The translations under genes and the position numbers were made by a program. From Himantopus leucocephalus (taxonomy: Eukaryota > Chordata > Aves > Charadriiformes > Recurvirostridae): DNA of 64,000 bases. Below are positions 13,901 to 27,800 of this stretch, in pieces. The notes under the pieces were generated by a model. The model ran no database searches. It was not told the DNA's origin and saw only the letters and a program-made list of their open reading frames with translations. Numbering within the stretch: the stretch's first letter is position 1; every line of letters begins with the position of its first letter. Location: NCBI GenBank assembly GCA_003993805.1, contig RSEF01000001.1, positions 68,168,124 through 68,232,123 of the forward strand. Reading direction: 5' to 3'.

Positions 13901-16900
13901 TTATTCTGGCTGAACAAGACTCCCATAAATAACTTAGAAAATCTGAAGTTAACTTGAAACATTTTTTTTTTGCTTTTTTCCAAGTCAAACCCAAATATTT
14001 CCACACAATTCTCAGCTTTAACTTTTACAGATTAAAGATTATTCAATTCATATTAGATTTGCAAGCTTAGTTAAAGAGAAAAACTTGTGCTTAGCAGAAA
14101 TTTAAGTTCAACGTATGCACTTAGCTGAAAACAGTCACCATGTGAAGTCTCTCTGCACACAGATCACGAACCATGCAGATCTTAGAAAGGATAGGGGCTT
14201 TTNAAAAAAAAAAAAAAGAGTGGGGTAAGATGCTGGTGTACCTCTGCTCCAAAAATCACAATTCAGTCTAACCACAAGAGAACGAAAAGTTCAAGGGGAA
14301 AAAAAAATAAAAATCATCCAGTGCAAGTTGTCAAGAGGTAAGAAGAGAGCACCGCTGAAGAAAAGTTCTCTCAGAGATGCATATAGGAACTGTAGCCAAG
14401 TCTCCTGTCGCTTCTCACCAAACTGCTTTATTTCCCTCAGCCTTAAACGGACACTTTCCAAAATAACACCCTCAAATTAGAAAAGCGTTCTATTAAATGA
14501 GTAGTATCTGTTCCATAAATACTGCGTTGAACCTAGAACTCAAAAACAAACAAGCAGGTGAAAGGATTGACTGAAGTTGTCTTTGAAAGACAGGTTCAGT
14601 CCTTTCTGTCTACAGATGTCTTGAGCTTACCTACAACATTATAATTTCCACATATTTTACATACATATACATGCATGTATGCTGGAACAATTATATGTAT
14701 AGAACTGGGCATGAGTTAATTAAGATAATCATGCCCTTAATTTAAATACTATGCTCTGTATGTGACTTGATTACCTTGTAGCTTTTCACTGAGGAAAAAA
14801 AAAAAACCTGTGATAAAAACATTTTCTATGGTTATTTTTTTGCTTCTACTACACAATGCCAACTAAGGATATTTGCTATTAGAAGTGAAGTTCATTTAAT
14901 CTCTTTTTCTCCCCATATTCCTCCTTCTTTTCCAGGAAAGAGTTCCAGTCCCCCATCAGATATACACAGTACTAACTGGAGCAAAGAAAAGGAAAAGTTT
15001 ATTCATACTTCAAATAGAATTTATATAAACAAGCCAAGACATAAAATGCTGATCTAATGTGTGTGGATTAGTACTGAAACACTGTGCCATAGCGTATGCC
15101 ATTTTACACCAGGATATGATATAACAAAGTAAGTTATGTTGTGATGTTTGTTTTATTAGTCTCGAACATATTTATAGAATGTTGAATCTGCCTCATTTCT
15201 GCTATTTCATGAATATTTCAAAGCTTATTACAGAAAGCCCTAACTAACTGTGTCTAGCAGTTTCAAAAAGTATGGTAAAGCCAGTCTCAGTAGGTGAGGC
15301 ATTCTTTTAATTTCATTATATATTTCATCTAGAGCACAAATGGAGATGGGCTAGAGCTCTGTCCACATTTATACAGTCCTTTCTGTGGTAAAAATAATCA
15401 TCCTTTTCCCAGAAACAACAATTCACTGGATCAAAAAACAACTTGAGAAATAACCATCTTGCAGATGAAACTATAAATTAATTCAACAATAAATATAGTA
15501 GTCCTATTTAAAGAAATCAAATAAGTTACCTGAGCAACTTCAGATCCACTAGTAGGACTTCATTGTTAGTGAGGTTTAAAGAGATTAAGTAAAAGCATGA
15601 AGATAAAAGGAAAATGTGGTAAAAATGCAACTCATTTTTGGGGGGGCTTTTTGGCTTATTTGTGGTCTTTTTGGGTTTTGCTGGGGCTGTTTTTGGTTTT
15701 TTTTTTTTTCAAAAAGGAGACCCTATGCCAAGTTGCTCAGATATTACTCTTTTCTAGAATTACATTATGTAGAAAATCAGTTGGACTTACATGAACTTTG
15801 AAAAATCTGACATTGTACTAGAAAAAAAAAAATGTTTATATGAACAGAATAAGGTTGCAAACTGTTATCCACTTTGCAGTTCCTAACAGCTAGAAGGGGA
15901 GCAAAGTTTTGTTTTGAATATGGAATTACATGGGCAAAGTTATCTGTCTTCAGATAATTTTTACAGCAGCAAAAGTTAAGAATTTTAATTGTTCTTAATT
16001 CTGAAAAAGGAGCAAGAAATCTAATTGAAGAATGAACTTGATACATTAAACAAAACAATGCCATTTGTCTACAGCAATAGAGAACTGGAGAAACCTTGTC
16101 CCTTTCCAGTCAGGGTGCCCGATGTTTCGTTCAGACCATAGGCTGCTGACGTGAAACATTCTAGGATAAAGTGCTTTAGTCTCACATACATGGTCTTTTA
16201 AATCATACTGAAGGAGGACTCTTACCAAATCCGCTTAGGAGTAAACATCTGTCAGTTACCTCTATGACAGATGTTGCAAAATAGCAAATTCTTTTTAAAC
16301 GCTAATAATATGATTTTCTGTTCAGAGTCACACGCAACAATATTTCTTTGTTCAAAAGGTATGAACTGAAAGAAGCCTCAACTAAAAAACCCACTGCTAT
16401 CTTTGTCTCTGATGGAAATAATCAAAGAAAATCCAGCAGAGTAATTGTAAATGCTAAAAAACCCAACCCTTTAGAAAAAAACACCTTCCACTGTGGTCGG
16501 TCAGGGAATATTCAGACACAAAAGCCTGAATCCAACAGTACAGTGGTGATCTTGCACTGAGTGGACTCAGCGAAGTCAGGATGTGACCATCAGCATGTCT
16601 GTCCAGTATTCCACAGTAAGTCCATAGCAGAACCAAGCACCCTTTCCCTTCTTTGATGGCCTGCACTTTTGACCTTCGTTTGATTCAGCCACTGGAAAGG
16701 GCCCAACAAACACTACCATTTTCCATTACACAGTCTTAATTTACACTCTTATTTCCTATCCACAAAAGCCAGGACTGCAGGGTAGGTGTTTGAGGGGAAA
16801 GCATATGATTGCACAATTAAAGAATATGTTAATGCATGCATCTCAGGCGACTAAATTAAAACTTCACTGGCAGCCTCTAAGTGTTTAGTTTTACATACAA

Positions 16901-18828
16901 TGTTCAGTTAACATTTTTTTTAATTAACAAGTTCCCAAACATTTTAGATCGACTGACAGAAGGAATGGCTTACCATCTTCAGCATGAAACAGAACTAAAA
17001 GAGGAGTATACAGTTCAGGTGGTATTCATATCACCTGTCTTGTACCCAGAGAAAAACAGATGTCTACATAAAGATAAAATAAATCACATGCTATAAATGC
17101 ATCAGTGCTTCTAAAGGGAGTTAAAAAAATATTACGATGTAAACCTACCTGTTTACTAGGCATTGTATATATCACATCTGTCACAGGTTGCATCTACTAA
17201 AAATATTCTCAGATCTTCTGCATGCTTGAACCCTTTTGCCTTAAATCATCTACGTCCCAGTCCTACCTATTTCTATCTAATTTTCCTTATCAAACCATCT
17301 TTTCTTATGTTGAGGTAACTAATTTGTAAGAAACTAATTGTATGCCTTATCTATTTTGTTCCTACCGAGATTATCACATAAACAAGCTCCTCTGCTTACC
17401 TAAAATCTAAATGACATTGCAAGAGCTCTTCTTACAGAATTGGGGCCTTTGTATGCAAAGTTAATATGATGCAGAAGCACTTTTATTTATTTTCTGGAAA
17501 TATATCTTTTGTGGAAAAGACTAAAGTAGCATACAGAAAGAATAAAAAAAAAAAGAAGAGTTGAGGATATGGACAACATTCGAAACCTGATAAAAAGCAG
17601 AACAGACTCCTGAATCCTATTCCAAGAACAGAAAAGAATATATCAAAAATCTATTATACTAATGTCAACATTTCTACTTATTCATTTCAACTTCTCCAAC
17701 ACGGGTTAAAAAATAGATGACAAATATATAGCTATCTAACTTACATAGTGGGAACAAACATCTCAAAACAGATTATAAACACCAAGTGATCATGGGGCGG
17801 CAGGGGGGCACAGCCTTTTTCTTTGTTATGTATTTAGGAAGCCGTTTTGGAACTTGATAAGAACTGAACTGTTATCCAATCTTTGAATTTAGAACTATAT
17901 GAAGAGTAGCAATCTAATTCTATTCTCAAATGCAAGAAGCAGGATGTCAACTAGACCTTCATCTGCCTGGGTAGAAGAGAGGGACAAAATTTAATTAAGA
18001 AACAATACAAAGTACAAATGCTCTTAATAGAGCAGTAACTGTGCCTTTAAAGCAAACCCAATGTTTTTTTGTAATTATGTTATATGCATAAATTTTAATA
18101 AGTTAGTAGTTCATGTTAATTTAGATTTCAAAATTTCAACAATCAAATTGTATTAGTGAGTTTATCTAGATTTTAAATGTATCTGGAAAAGAAAAAAGTA
18201 ACTATATCAAAATGCTCTGAGTACTCAAAAATTCCACCTCAAACAATGAGCACATGCATTATTACTCTAATTTTTTTAACCATACAGAACTAAATATTAG
18301 GCAAAGACCCTACCTTAGGCCCTTCGGAGTTTTGCAGTTTATTAGAAACACAATAAAAAGCACAGCAAAAAAGAATCCTGTTGCAAAGTATTTTTCCATG
18401 TTGCTGCTTCTGCTGTATTGCCAAAAATTTCTATCTTTTAGGTTGGTGGAAGAAACCAGAGGGACTCCATGATACAGTTCCATTGTTCCACCATAACACA
18501 TCCAACTTAATAGCTCCCTCTAGACATAACTTTCTGTAAATTGCAGGAAAGTGGTTATCAGGATTTGAATTAAGGGAACGGAGCTGCCAAACTGCTTCTC
18601 AACTCTGGATTAAAGGGAGGCCGTGGAAACAGATGAACTCGTAGAGTGATATTTGTGTGATGGCATAAGATTTTTTTCAACCCAACACTGATATAAAAGT
18701 GCCATGGAACCACAGCATCCATGTCTTCTTTTTAATTAAGGGACTATACTTGAATTTCAATATCTAGGACATAACAGCCAGCGTATTCTCCAGCACCAGG
18801 CTAAATTAGGAAGTTAAGGAAAGGGACN

Positions 18829-18873
<45 letters not shown>

Positions 18874-21800
18874 GCAAAAATCACAATTTAATTAAGTGCA
18901 GTATTGTACAATTGGAGCACTTAAGATACCACGCTTCAACTGTGATATCTTAAGTCAGAATTACCCTCAGAAGATCAGCTTTTTCAACAAGAGTTTTCTA
19001 GTTTCTTGTACATCCAATTTAAACCACAATTAAGTTTACTTTAAAAATTACTTACTTCTAAATATATTTTAAAGCATTCTGAACATTAAGTTTAAATGAA
19101 GACAATCACATTAAAGTATATTAGTATTTCCATTATAAAGTTAAATATGTAGGTAAAGCAGATAATTTACTTAAAAATCCCGTTAAAGCACGTTAGTCTT
19201 TGAAGTGGCAAACATTTTCAGTGAAAATTTAAGAGTCTGGTTTAAACCTAATTTTTTTCATATTAAATAATTATTTTCTTACATAAGCCTTTCTGGTATT
19301 TTTCAATTTCTTCAAAACACAAGAAGATTTTTAATTGCCACAAGCACAATGTTAACATGGTAAAATAGTAATATAGTCTTAATTTGGGTCATTCTATATA
19401 ATCAGTAACTTTCACTGTAAATATTTAAACACCAAAGTATTCTTAATTTCAATGATATGAGTTGAGAAACAGGTTAGAGTGTCTAAGTTCTCAGTATTTT
19501 ACTGAAAAACAGCACATTGCAAATACTGTGAAACAGCATAAAGAGATTTATCCTGTAAAACACAATAAAACAAGTTAGAAGGAATATAAGCTCTTCGTGA
19601 TTACAGAGCTACACCTTCACTGGAATAACCAAGACTTGGGGGGACAGCCTGACAGCTGGAGTGCTACAAAGTATGAATACAGCAAGGTCTTCAGGAAAGA
19701 CAAGGTGGGGGAGTGCCGTCTGTATGCTGGAGCAGCTCTCAGGTATGGAGGAGCTCTTCTATCGCACAGACAAGAGACTCATTGAGAACTTGTGAATCAG
19801 TTTGTTATAGACAACCCAGCACATGTGAGGAAAGAGGTAAAGCATTCTTTAAAGCAACTCTCAGCAGGCTTTGTATCACAGAACCTGGTTCTTACAGGGC
19901 ACTTCAACACCACCTCCTCAACTGGAAGAGCATCACAATGGGATAGAAGCAATCAAGATTTCTAGAAGGCATCATGGATACTGGATGAGCAACACACAGG
20001 GTTACACACAGCTGGGTCTGCTATTCACTAACAAGGAAGAATTGGTCAGGGATGTGGAGAGCAAAAAAAAAAAAAAACAAAAAAAATAATCAGTGGGACC
20101 CTTGGCTGTAGCAATCATGAAGTAGTGGGGTTTGAGATCCTAGGGGAACAAGGAAAGCAAGTAGCAGAGTATAGACTGTGAATTTAGGAGAGCAGATTTC
20201 AGCTTATTCAGTGAACTGGTACATGGAATCCCATGTGAGAAAGTTCTAAAAGGCAAAGGAGCTCACGAAAGCTGACATGTTATTAATGACAGCGTATTAC
20301 AAGCACAAGAGCAGTCCACCACCATAGTCAGGAAAATGCGTAGACATACCAGTAGACCAGCTTGGCTAAATGGTGAACTGATGACAGAGCTTCAATGAAA
20401 AAAGCCTTTACACAGGATGGTAAAGAAGGGACAGGTTACAAAGAAATAACCTAGAAACATCACCTGGGCATTTAGGAATGTTTTCAGGAAAGCCAAAGCT
20501 CAGCTGGAGTTGAGACTTGCAAGGAATGTTAAAGGAGCTTCATCTGCTGCTTTTGTATTAAAAGGCTGAACAAAGAAAACAAGGGACCTTTGCTGAAAGG
20601 CAGGAGATTTTGCAACAGCGGAAACAGATAAAACTGAGGTACTCAATGCCACCTTTGCCTCAGTCTTCACCAACATGGTCTCCCAGGCCTCTGATTAGAG
20701 AAAGTTTCCAGAACTACCACCAGTGGCTAAGGATCAAGTCAGGGTTTACTTGACAGAAATGAGCCTGCGTAAGTCCATAGAACCAAATGGGCTGCATCCA
20801 AGAGCACTAATAGAACTGGCTGATGTCCTCATAAGGCCACTCTATACCATCTTTGAAAAGTCATGGTGATCAGGGGAGGTCCCTGACAAATGGAGAAATG
20901 CAAATGTATGCAAAAAAGACCAAAAGGACAGTTTGGGGAACCACAGGTTCATCAATCTCACTTTGTTCCCTGAGAAAATAACTTTAAAAGCCCTCTGAGA
21001 AAACATTTCTGGGCATGTGAAGGATTAGGTGGTGGCTGGTAATGGTAAGCATGGGTTTATCAAGTGTAAGTTATGCCTGATCAATTTGTTTGCCTCCTAC
21101 AATAAAATGACTGGCTTTGCAGACCAGGGGAAAAGGGTGGATGCCATTTACCTTGATTGTAGCCAGGCTTTCAACACTGTCAGAAAATACTCTCAACATA
21201 TAAGTTTGGATGTTGTAGTCTGGATGGATGTCAACCAGATGAGTTAAAAACTGGTTGGATGATCAGTCTCAGAAGGTAGTAAACACGTACTGTATCTGGA
21301 GGCCAGCAACAAATAGAGTACCATAAGGGCCTATCCTGTAACCTACTTTTCTTATAAATATCTTTGGCAGTGATTCGATGAGCATGTATTTTTATCACTA
21401 AGTTTGCAGATGACATGAAATTGGATGGAACAGTCAATATGCTTGAGGGCAGAGCTGCCATGCAGAGATACCTAAATAGACAAGAGCAATGGGCTGACAG
21501 AAACCATATGAAATTCAACAGGACATGCAAAGTTTTGGAAAGGGATAACCCCTTGCAATGATACAGGCTGGGGAGCAGCTCTACGTAAAAGAACCTGGGA
21601 GTCTTGGTACATGTTCAGCAAACTGTGAGCCAGGAGTGTGCCTTGGCAGCAAAGGCCAACAGTATCCTTGGCTGCATACACAGTAGCGTAGCCAGTAGTC
21701 TGAGGAATGTGATTATCTCTCTCTAATCAGCACTCATTGGACCAAGTTTAGAATACTGCATCCAGTTTTGGGCCCCCCAGTCTGGGAAAGGCACTGATAA

Positions 21801-24800
21801 ACTGGAGCAAGTTCAGCAGAAGGCTGCCAAGATGGTCAGGGAGACATGCTTTGTGAGAAGCAGCTAAAGGAATGGCTTGTTCAGTCTGGAGAAGAAAAGG
21901 CTTCAGGGAGATCTACTAACAGCTTTCCAATACCTTCAAGAAGGTAACCAAGAAGATGGAGCCAGGCTCCTCGTGCTGGCAGTTAGTGGAAGGAAAAAAG
22001 ACAACAGGCATAAACTGAAACAAGAGAGGTCCCAACTCAATACAAGGAAATAAAACTTTTCACCATGAGGACACTCAAGCAGTGGAACAGGTTGCCAAGA
22101 GGGAGACTGAAAACCTCCAAGGATGAAGACTGCACAAAGCTTGACCGGATAAAGCCCTGATTAACCTAGGATGACCCCATATTGACTCTGCTTTGAGCAG
22201 GATATTGGATGAGAAACTTCCTGATGTTCCTTCCAACCTGAATTATTCTATGATCCTATGTTTAAGGAGTCCTACAGACAATGTTTTGCACAGACTTGCA
22301 CAACTTTCCAGCAAATTTAGAACACAAAACTCTAGGGCTGTGTGAACTCTATCCAATTAACTCAAACATTCAGCACAAGACCAGATAAAGTCTCACATGC
22401 TTTCTCTCCCAAAATACTACAGCATCTCCAGATGCAATCAGAGCTTCACATAAAGGGAACACATCAGAAATAGCATTTTCCCTGTCAAGGGAAAGCTCAA
22501 TGCACTAATCCACAGGCGTCATCAAGTCAAGCTGTATAACTTCTACAGTTGACTGTAGAATACTGTTCATGGACCTGAAATGAAGGGTTCACTCCACTTT
22601 GGAGTGATGCCACTCTGAAGCATCACATTCGCTCAAGTGTGTTGAATAAAACAACACAACTAATTTCACGTTTAAAAAGCTACTAATGTGAGCTGTGCAA
22701 TAGTGTCACCTAGTGGTCAGTGCTTACAGAGAAGTCAGGGCCCAATTCAAGAAGAAAATTTACTGCCCATCTACCAACTTTGCTACTCTACGAAATCAGT
22801 GGGGACTTAAAGTATATATATATATACGTATATATATACACACACACCTCTATATGAGCCAACAAGTAGAGTAACCAATAAGAAAAATGCCTTTCCATCA
22901 TTCAGTTTTAAGTCACATGCCTCTTTTATGAACTTGAAAAAAAGTCCTTCCAGAAACAGAATAAATAAGTTCTTTCCAGATGCAAGCATTATTGTCTGGC
23001 CTAAAACAGAACGATTTCCAGAACAATGGATTAAGTACTGCAATTTTTCATTTATACCAACAGAAAAGAGTTTCCAGATCCTCAGGTGTATAATAATCAT
23101 CCAGTTCACTGACAAATACAACATTGATGTGTTTCTTATCAAGAAACAGGCACAAAAAGAAGAACATCCAAGCTCTCTTTTTACTGTGTAAACATTGTCC
23201 ACATCTTACATGTACAGAATCTGTAAAGTTTTAGGGTTACAAGTTTTACAGCATCCCCAAACTTTAAGGAATGTTCATGCTACTGATTCTTGAAGGATTA
23301 GTTGTTTCTTCTAATCTTAGACATTTGGAAAATGAGAAGAGGCAAACTTGAACTATTTCAAAATTCTAGAGATTTGTGAGAATGTTTGTTCTGCTCAGCA
23401 AATACACCTTGAAACCACCAAAGTTCATTATATCTTTACATTTCTTCTGCTATCAGGTCTGCTTACACTTTGTGCCATGTTTAAATCAAATCATCACAGC
23501 TTCATTAAATTTCCACTCTGTTGAACAGCTTTCCCTTCCCTCACCTCATCCACTGTTCGCTTTCTTACCCGAATGACTTGGGAATGAGAAACACATTTTT
23601 GTTATTCTCCACAGGTCAGCAGAAACTTGGTTGCACCATATCACCTACTATGCTCAAAATATTCTTAAGCACATCCCATCACTGTCCAGTATCTTCAATT
23701 TGGTTCCTACTTTTCCAAAGCAGAGGAACTTGACTTATGGAGATGAAGAAAGCCTCTTTCAAATATGCGTTCCACAATGACCTGGCATTTATTTGGCTAC
23801 CTTGTATTTTATGCAAGTTCAAGTTTCATAAGATCTCCACTGTGACAAGATGAAACTGAAATAACAGACTTCTAATCATGAAGTAAACAACCAAAAATAC
23901 TGCGTTTTTCTTGTGGCATAGCCAAGCTGCAAAAAACAGGTCTCAGTATTTGCAAACCTCTACATCAGAGAAACAGCAACACCACAGATAGGTTGTCCAG
24001 TTTGGTCTTAGATTTCTCAGCAGGCTTCTAAAGAATACACAACTGAAATTTTTGCTGCATTGTTGCTTTTTCCCCCTCACTGCTCTTTAGATTGCAGTAG
24101 TAACAGAACTAGAGAAATTTCTTGTGCAAAACTACATCTTCTGGAATTCATAATAACTGTCACATCACAGGCAGGGCATACAGACAGTCTTCGCTCATAC
24201 AGCTACCAAACACGTAAGAAAAATATCTTTTTGTTCACCAATGTTGTGACCCTTACAGTTTCTAAGCTGTATACTAGCCCTATAATATTTGAGAACTTCA
24301 GCATATTAAGGAATATTCTTTCAAAGACTGATTGGTATATTTCTGTAAGTACTGAGCTACTATATAGATACATATATAAAAACAATAATAGTATTTTACA
24401 TTGTGAGGTTATAAAACCCATATGGACTACAATAGATACTAGAAACACCACAGTACAGCTAACTTCCATTCTTGGTCAGTGACACAACCAATGACACATA
24501 CAGGTATACATGCAACCTAATGAACATGCCAGAATCTGACATTAATGAGATTTATATCCCAGAATAAATGGGACAGCAGGTATAGCGGAGAAAGCAAAAG
24601 AATAAATAGCTGAATGCTGAAAAGAATTTCCAAGCTCCAGAGAATTCTCCCAATTAGAAACTGATAATTCCCAGCAACTATCCCACTATGATTTTTCTCT
24701 TAAATGTGCCTTAAACAGAACCATAATTAACGAGATACCGCATTTTATGTTACACTTTGCTGAACTCTATATACCTGAAAAAGTGGTCTTTCCACCTTAA

Positions 24801-27800
24801 AAAGTAAGTTCATGCACATAAATGTTTTTCCATTTCTTGTTTTTATCAATGTACAATTTATGATTTAAATAAAGAAAAAAGCATACATTAGATGTTGAGT
24901 CAAAAGTTCTCTTTAATCACAGCACAGACAGAGTGTCTTTGGCATCCAGGATGTTGAAATGAAAGAACAAAGAAACAGAATTAAAAAGTAAAACAAAAAC
25001 TGCAAAACAACTTCAGAAATACTTCCCACTTCCAGCTTCAATGCAATCTGAACAGTAATTTAAATAATGCTTATGGTTTGTTTGTAACGTTTTGTTTTCA
25101 AATGCGTAGATTAGACTCAATTTAAACTACAAAAAGATTCTTTAGTATCAAGGACAGAACTATCACAGCTAATTTGCTAAAGTTTTGTACAGAAAAATTA
25201 TTGATTATAAATGAAAAAAATTAGCAACTTCTATAATGCTTAAGAAAATTGTTTTTCTCTCTGTACTAATACCAGTACTTACCAATTCAAATTCCTGCGT
25301 TACACTTACACTTATCTGTAATTAATCTCACATTTATGAGCCTGCCCTAACTTCAGGTCTTCAGAAACATTCAAAATCAGTGACTTCAGCAGAGCCTTCC
25401 TAAGAAATAATTCTTGTGGTTTGCTTATGTAGTTAAAAAGAAGAGAAAAGAAAGGCTAAACAACCAATGTCGTCATTTGTCAGCTGCAATAAAGACTTCT
25501 TTCATGTAAGGGTATATACAATGATATATACAAAGGGAAGTAATTAACAAGCAAGAAGTAGTAAAGAACATATCCGTTTATGTACTTACCAGACCCATAA
25601 GATTGAAATCTTTGGCAGTTCATTTACAACTAGGGAACTAACAAAATAGTCATACATACACTGACTTGATAAAAATTGAATAACCTCAAAAAAAAATCTG
25701 TAAGGTTACCCCAAGTTTAGGGGTTTTTTTAATATTTATATTTTCTAATAGGGTTTAAGTTGTAAACATTTACTCTGAATTATTTAATAAGTAGATGATT
25801 AGATTTTCTTTCCTTCCCCCTCTGAGACACATGAACAAGAAAAAGATGGTCCACAGGACAAAAATATAACAGAAAATCTATTACCTTGGATTTAAGATTT
25901 CACCAACAATTTCCTGCAGTTTGTCAATAAAATTAATGAAGTTTGAAAGACCCTTTACATGGGCTTTTAAAGGATCAAACAATGAAGATGCACAGCCTCT
26001 TCCTCCAAGTTCTACTGTTCGGATAAAAGATGTTGCCATCTATTAGGAGAAATATTCAGAAATATGAAACTGTAGACATACGCAAAAAGTACACATGTTG
26101 AAGTGAGCTTCTCCTACAGATTTGCAAACAGTGTACAACAGCTGGTTGATATCAGAAATAATCTAACTGAAATCAATAGTATACCTCTTAATGGCAAGTT
26201 TTGTACATCTCACTATAAATATTTGCAAGATCAGTACTTAAATAGTGCAGCAGTATAAAAAAACCACAAGCCAAAGCAAAAATGACCCAGCTAATTTGAT
26301 ATTTATATTGGCCTTCTGATAGCTTAGAAAAAACTTTATTAACACAGGCTATAGATTTTTATGCTGTTGTTGCTGCTGTTTAAATGCTTATGCTGACCTC
26401 CCAAAAACTATTCATATTTAGAGGGCTGTCTATGAACCAAAACCAATTTTAATATAAGCATGTAAAAGTTGACTTCGGTAGCATATTTATTTTCAGAGGT
26501 GCAAATAAAAATAATGTATATTCAAAGCTTCTGAAAAAATATGACATCAAGGCTTCTATCATCACAGGTACCCAGTTCTGAAAGTTTCCATATATTTTTA
26601 ATATGTTATAAAGACACTGAAAACAAGAGGTGTCCCAAAAGCAGTACACCTTAGGACAGCCCCTCAAATTTTAAAGCAACAGTCAGAATGAAAATCTTAG
26701 CAGTTCTCCAGAAAGGTGAAAGTAAAGATAACAATTCAACACACTTGAGACAGATGGAGTAGTAGTAATTCTACATATAAATTTTAATTTCAGATTATTC
26801 AGCTAAATCATAAAGCTCTTAGAACTGGAAAGAGTACAACTGGAATTACTCTAGCAAAGAAAGTAAACCTGCCAGTATTCCTGCCTTTGTGTTAAAGATT
26901 TCCTGTGGATCAAGTACAGTTCATAGGACCTTGCCTTCCCAATGGAAAATATTCTGGCTTTGCAAGATTTCTACAAGACACAGATGCCAGAAAAGACGAC
27001 TTCTTTACACGGTAGAGAAGTTTCCCCTCTGGCAACTGTTAGGAAGAGGTAATAAATCCAGTCCAAACACATACTTTTTTTTATACAATGTTAACAGAGC
27101 ATTAGAAGCTAAAATAATTAATCCTGGAACTAAGATTTCACAAATTTTCCATATTTATTCAACCATAAAAAACTGAGAATGCAGCTGCTTCAGTGACTGT
27201 TACATACCCATACTGTTTTTCCTTGGTCTGCTGTTGTCTGCATGGAGGCCACTGTGCATGCAAAATTTGATTATTTTGAATATGAGGGACCACAGTGGTT
27301 CTTTGGAGAAAGAATTCTTACTCATCTTATTCCAACTATTTTTGAGATGGCTCTGTACTGACTATAACTACTGTAAGTGTAAATGCATCTCACATACCAA
27401 ACTAGATTCTTTAGCAACAAGCCTCTGTGAGCACTGCATGTTGATGCTGTAGCTTTTTATATTCCAAGACAAGGGCACTGAGAAAAGAGTATACCACTGT
27501 ATCGAGTTTTTTTTTCCAGGTCTGTGCCTTTGAGAATAAAATGAGCAGGAACGTCCCATACCAATCACATCCTGAAGTGTATTTCAAGACTGATCAAGTT
27601 GCAAGTGACCAGAAAGCTCTACTCTCCCCAAATTCTGAGTCAAAGCTGAAAAAACTGCAAAACCTTTCAAATTGTGGCCTCTGTTTCAGTGTACATGTCA
27701 AACGCAGGGTTTTGTCACCAGGTTGCTCTAAGAAAAGCGATTTGTACACAGAAATACTTTAGGTTCCAGATGTCTCAAGTTTAACAAGCGCACAGAAAAA

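Larger units (their letters stand above)
10434..25884 (-). other. PARPBP: PARPBP intron 6
   Basis: 15.45 kb, the longest intron here. It holds a 100-N gap (13360-13459), isolated Ns at 12070, 14203 and 18828 beside A runs, a decayed 2.7-kb CR1 (19597-22260), a 20-bp hairpin (22541-22560) and a TA/CA microsatellite (22811-22848). The rest is AT-rich with no recognised element. Confidence 0.85.

Noticed and set aside
24060..24482. 140-codon plus-strand open frame
   Set aside because: No recognisable domain; a second frame overlaps it on the other strand; intronic and of low-complexity composition.
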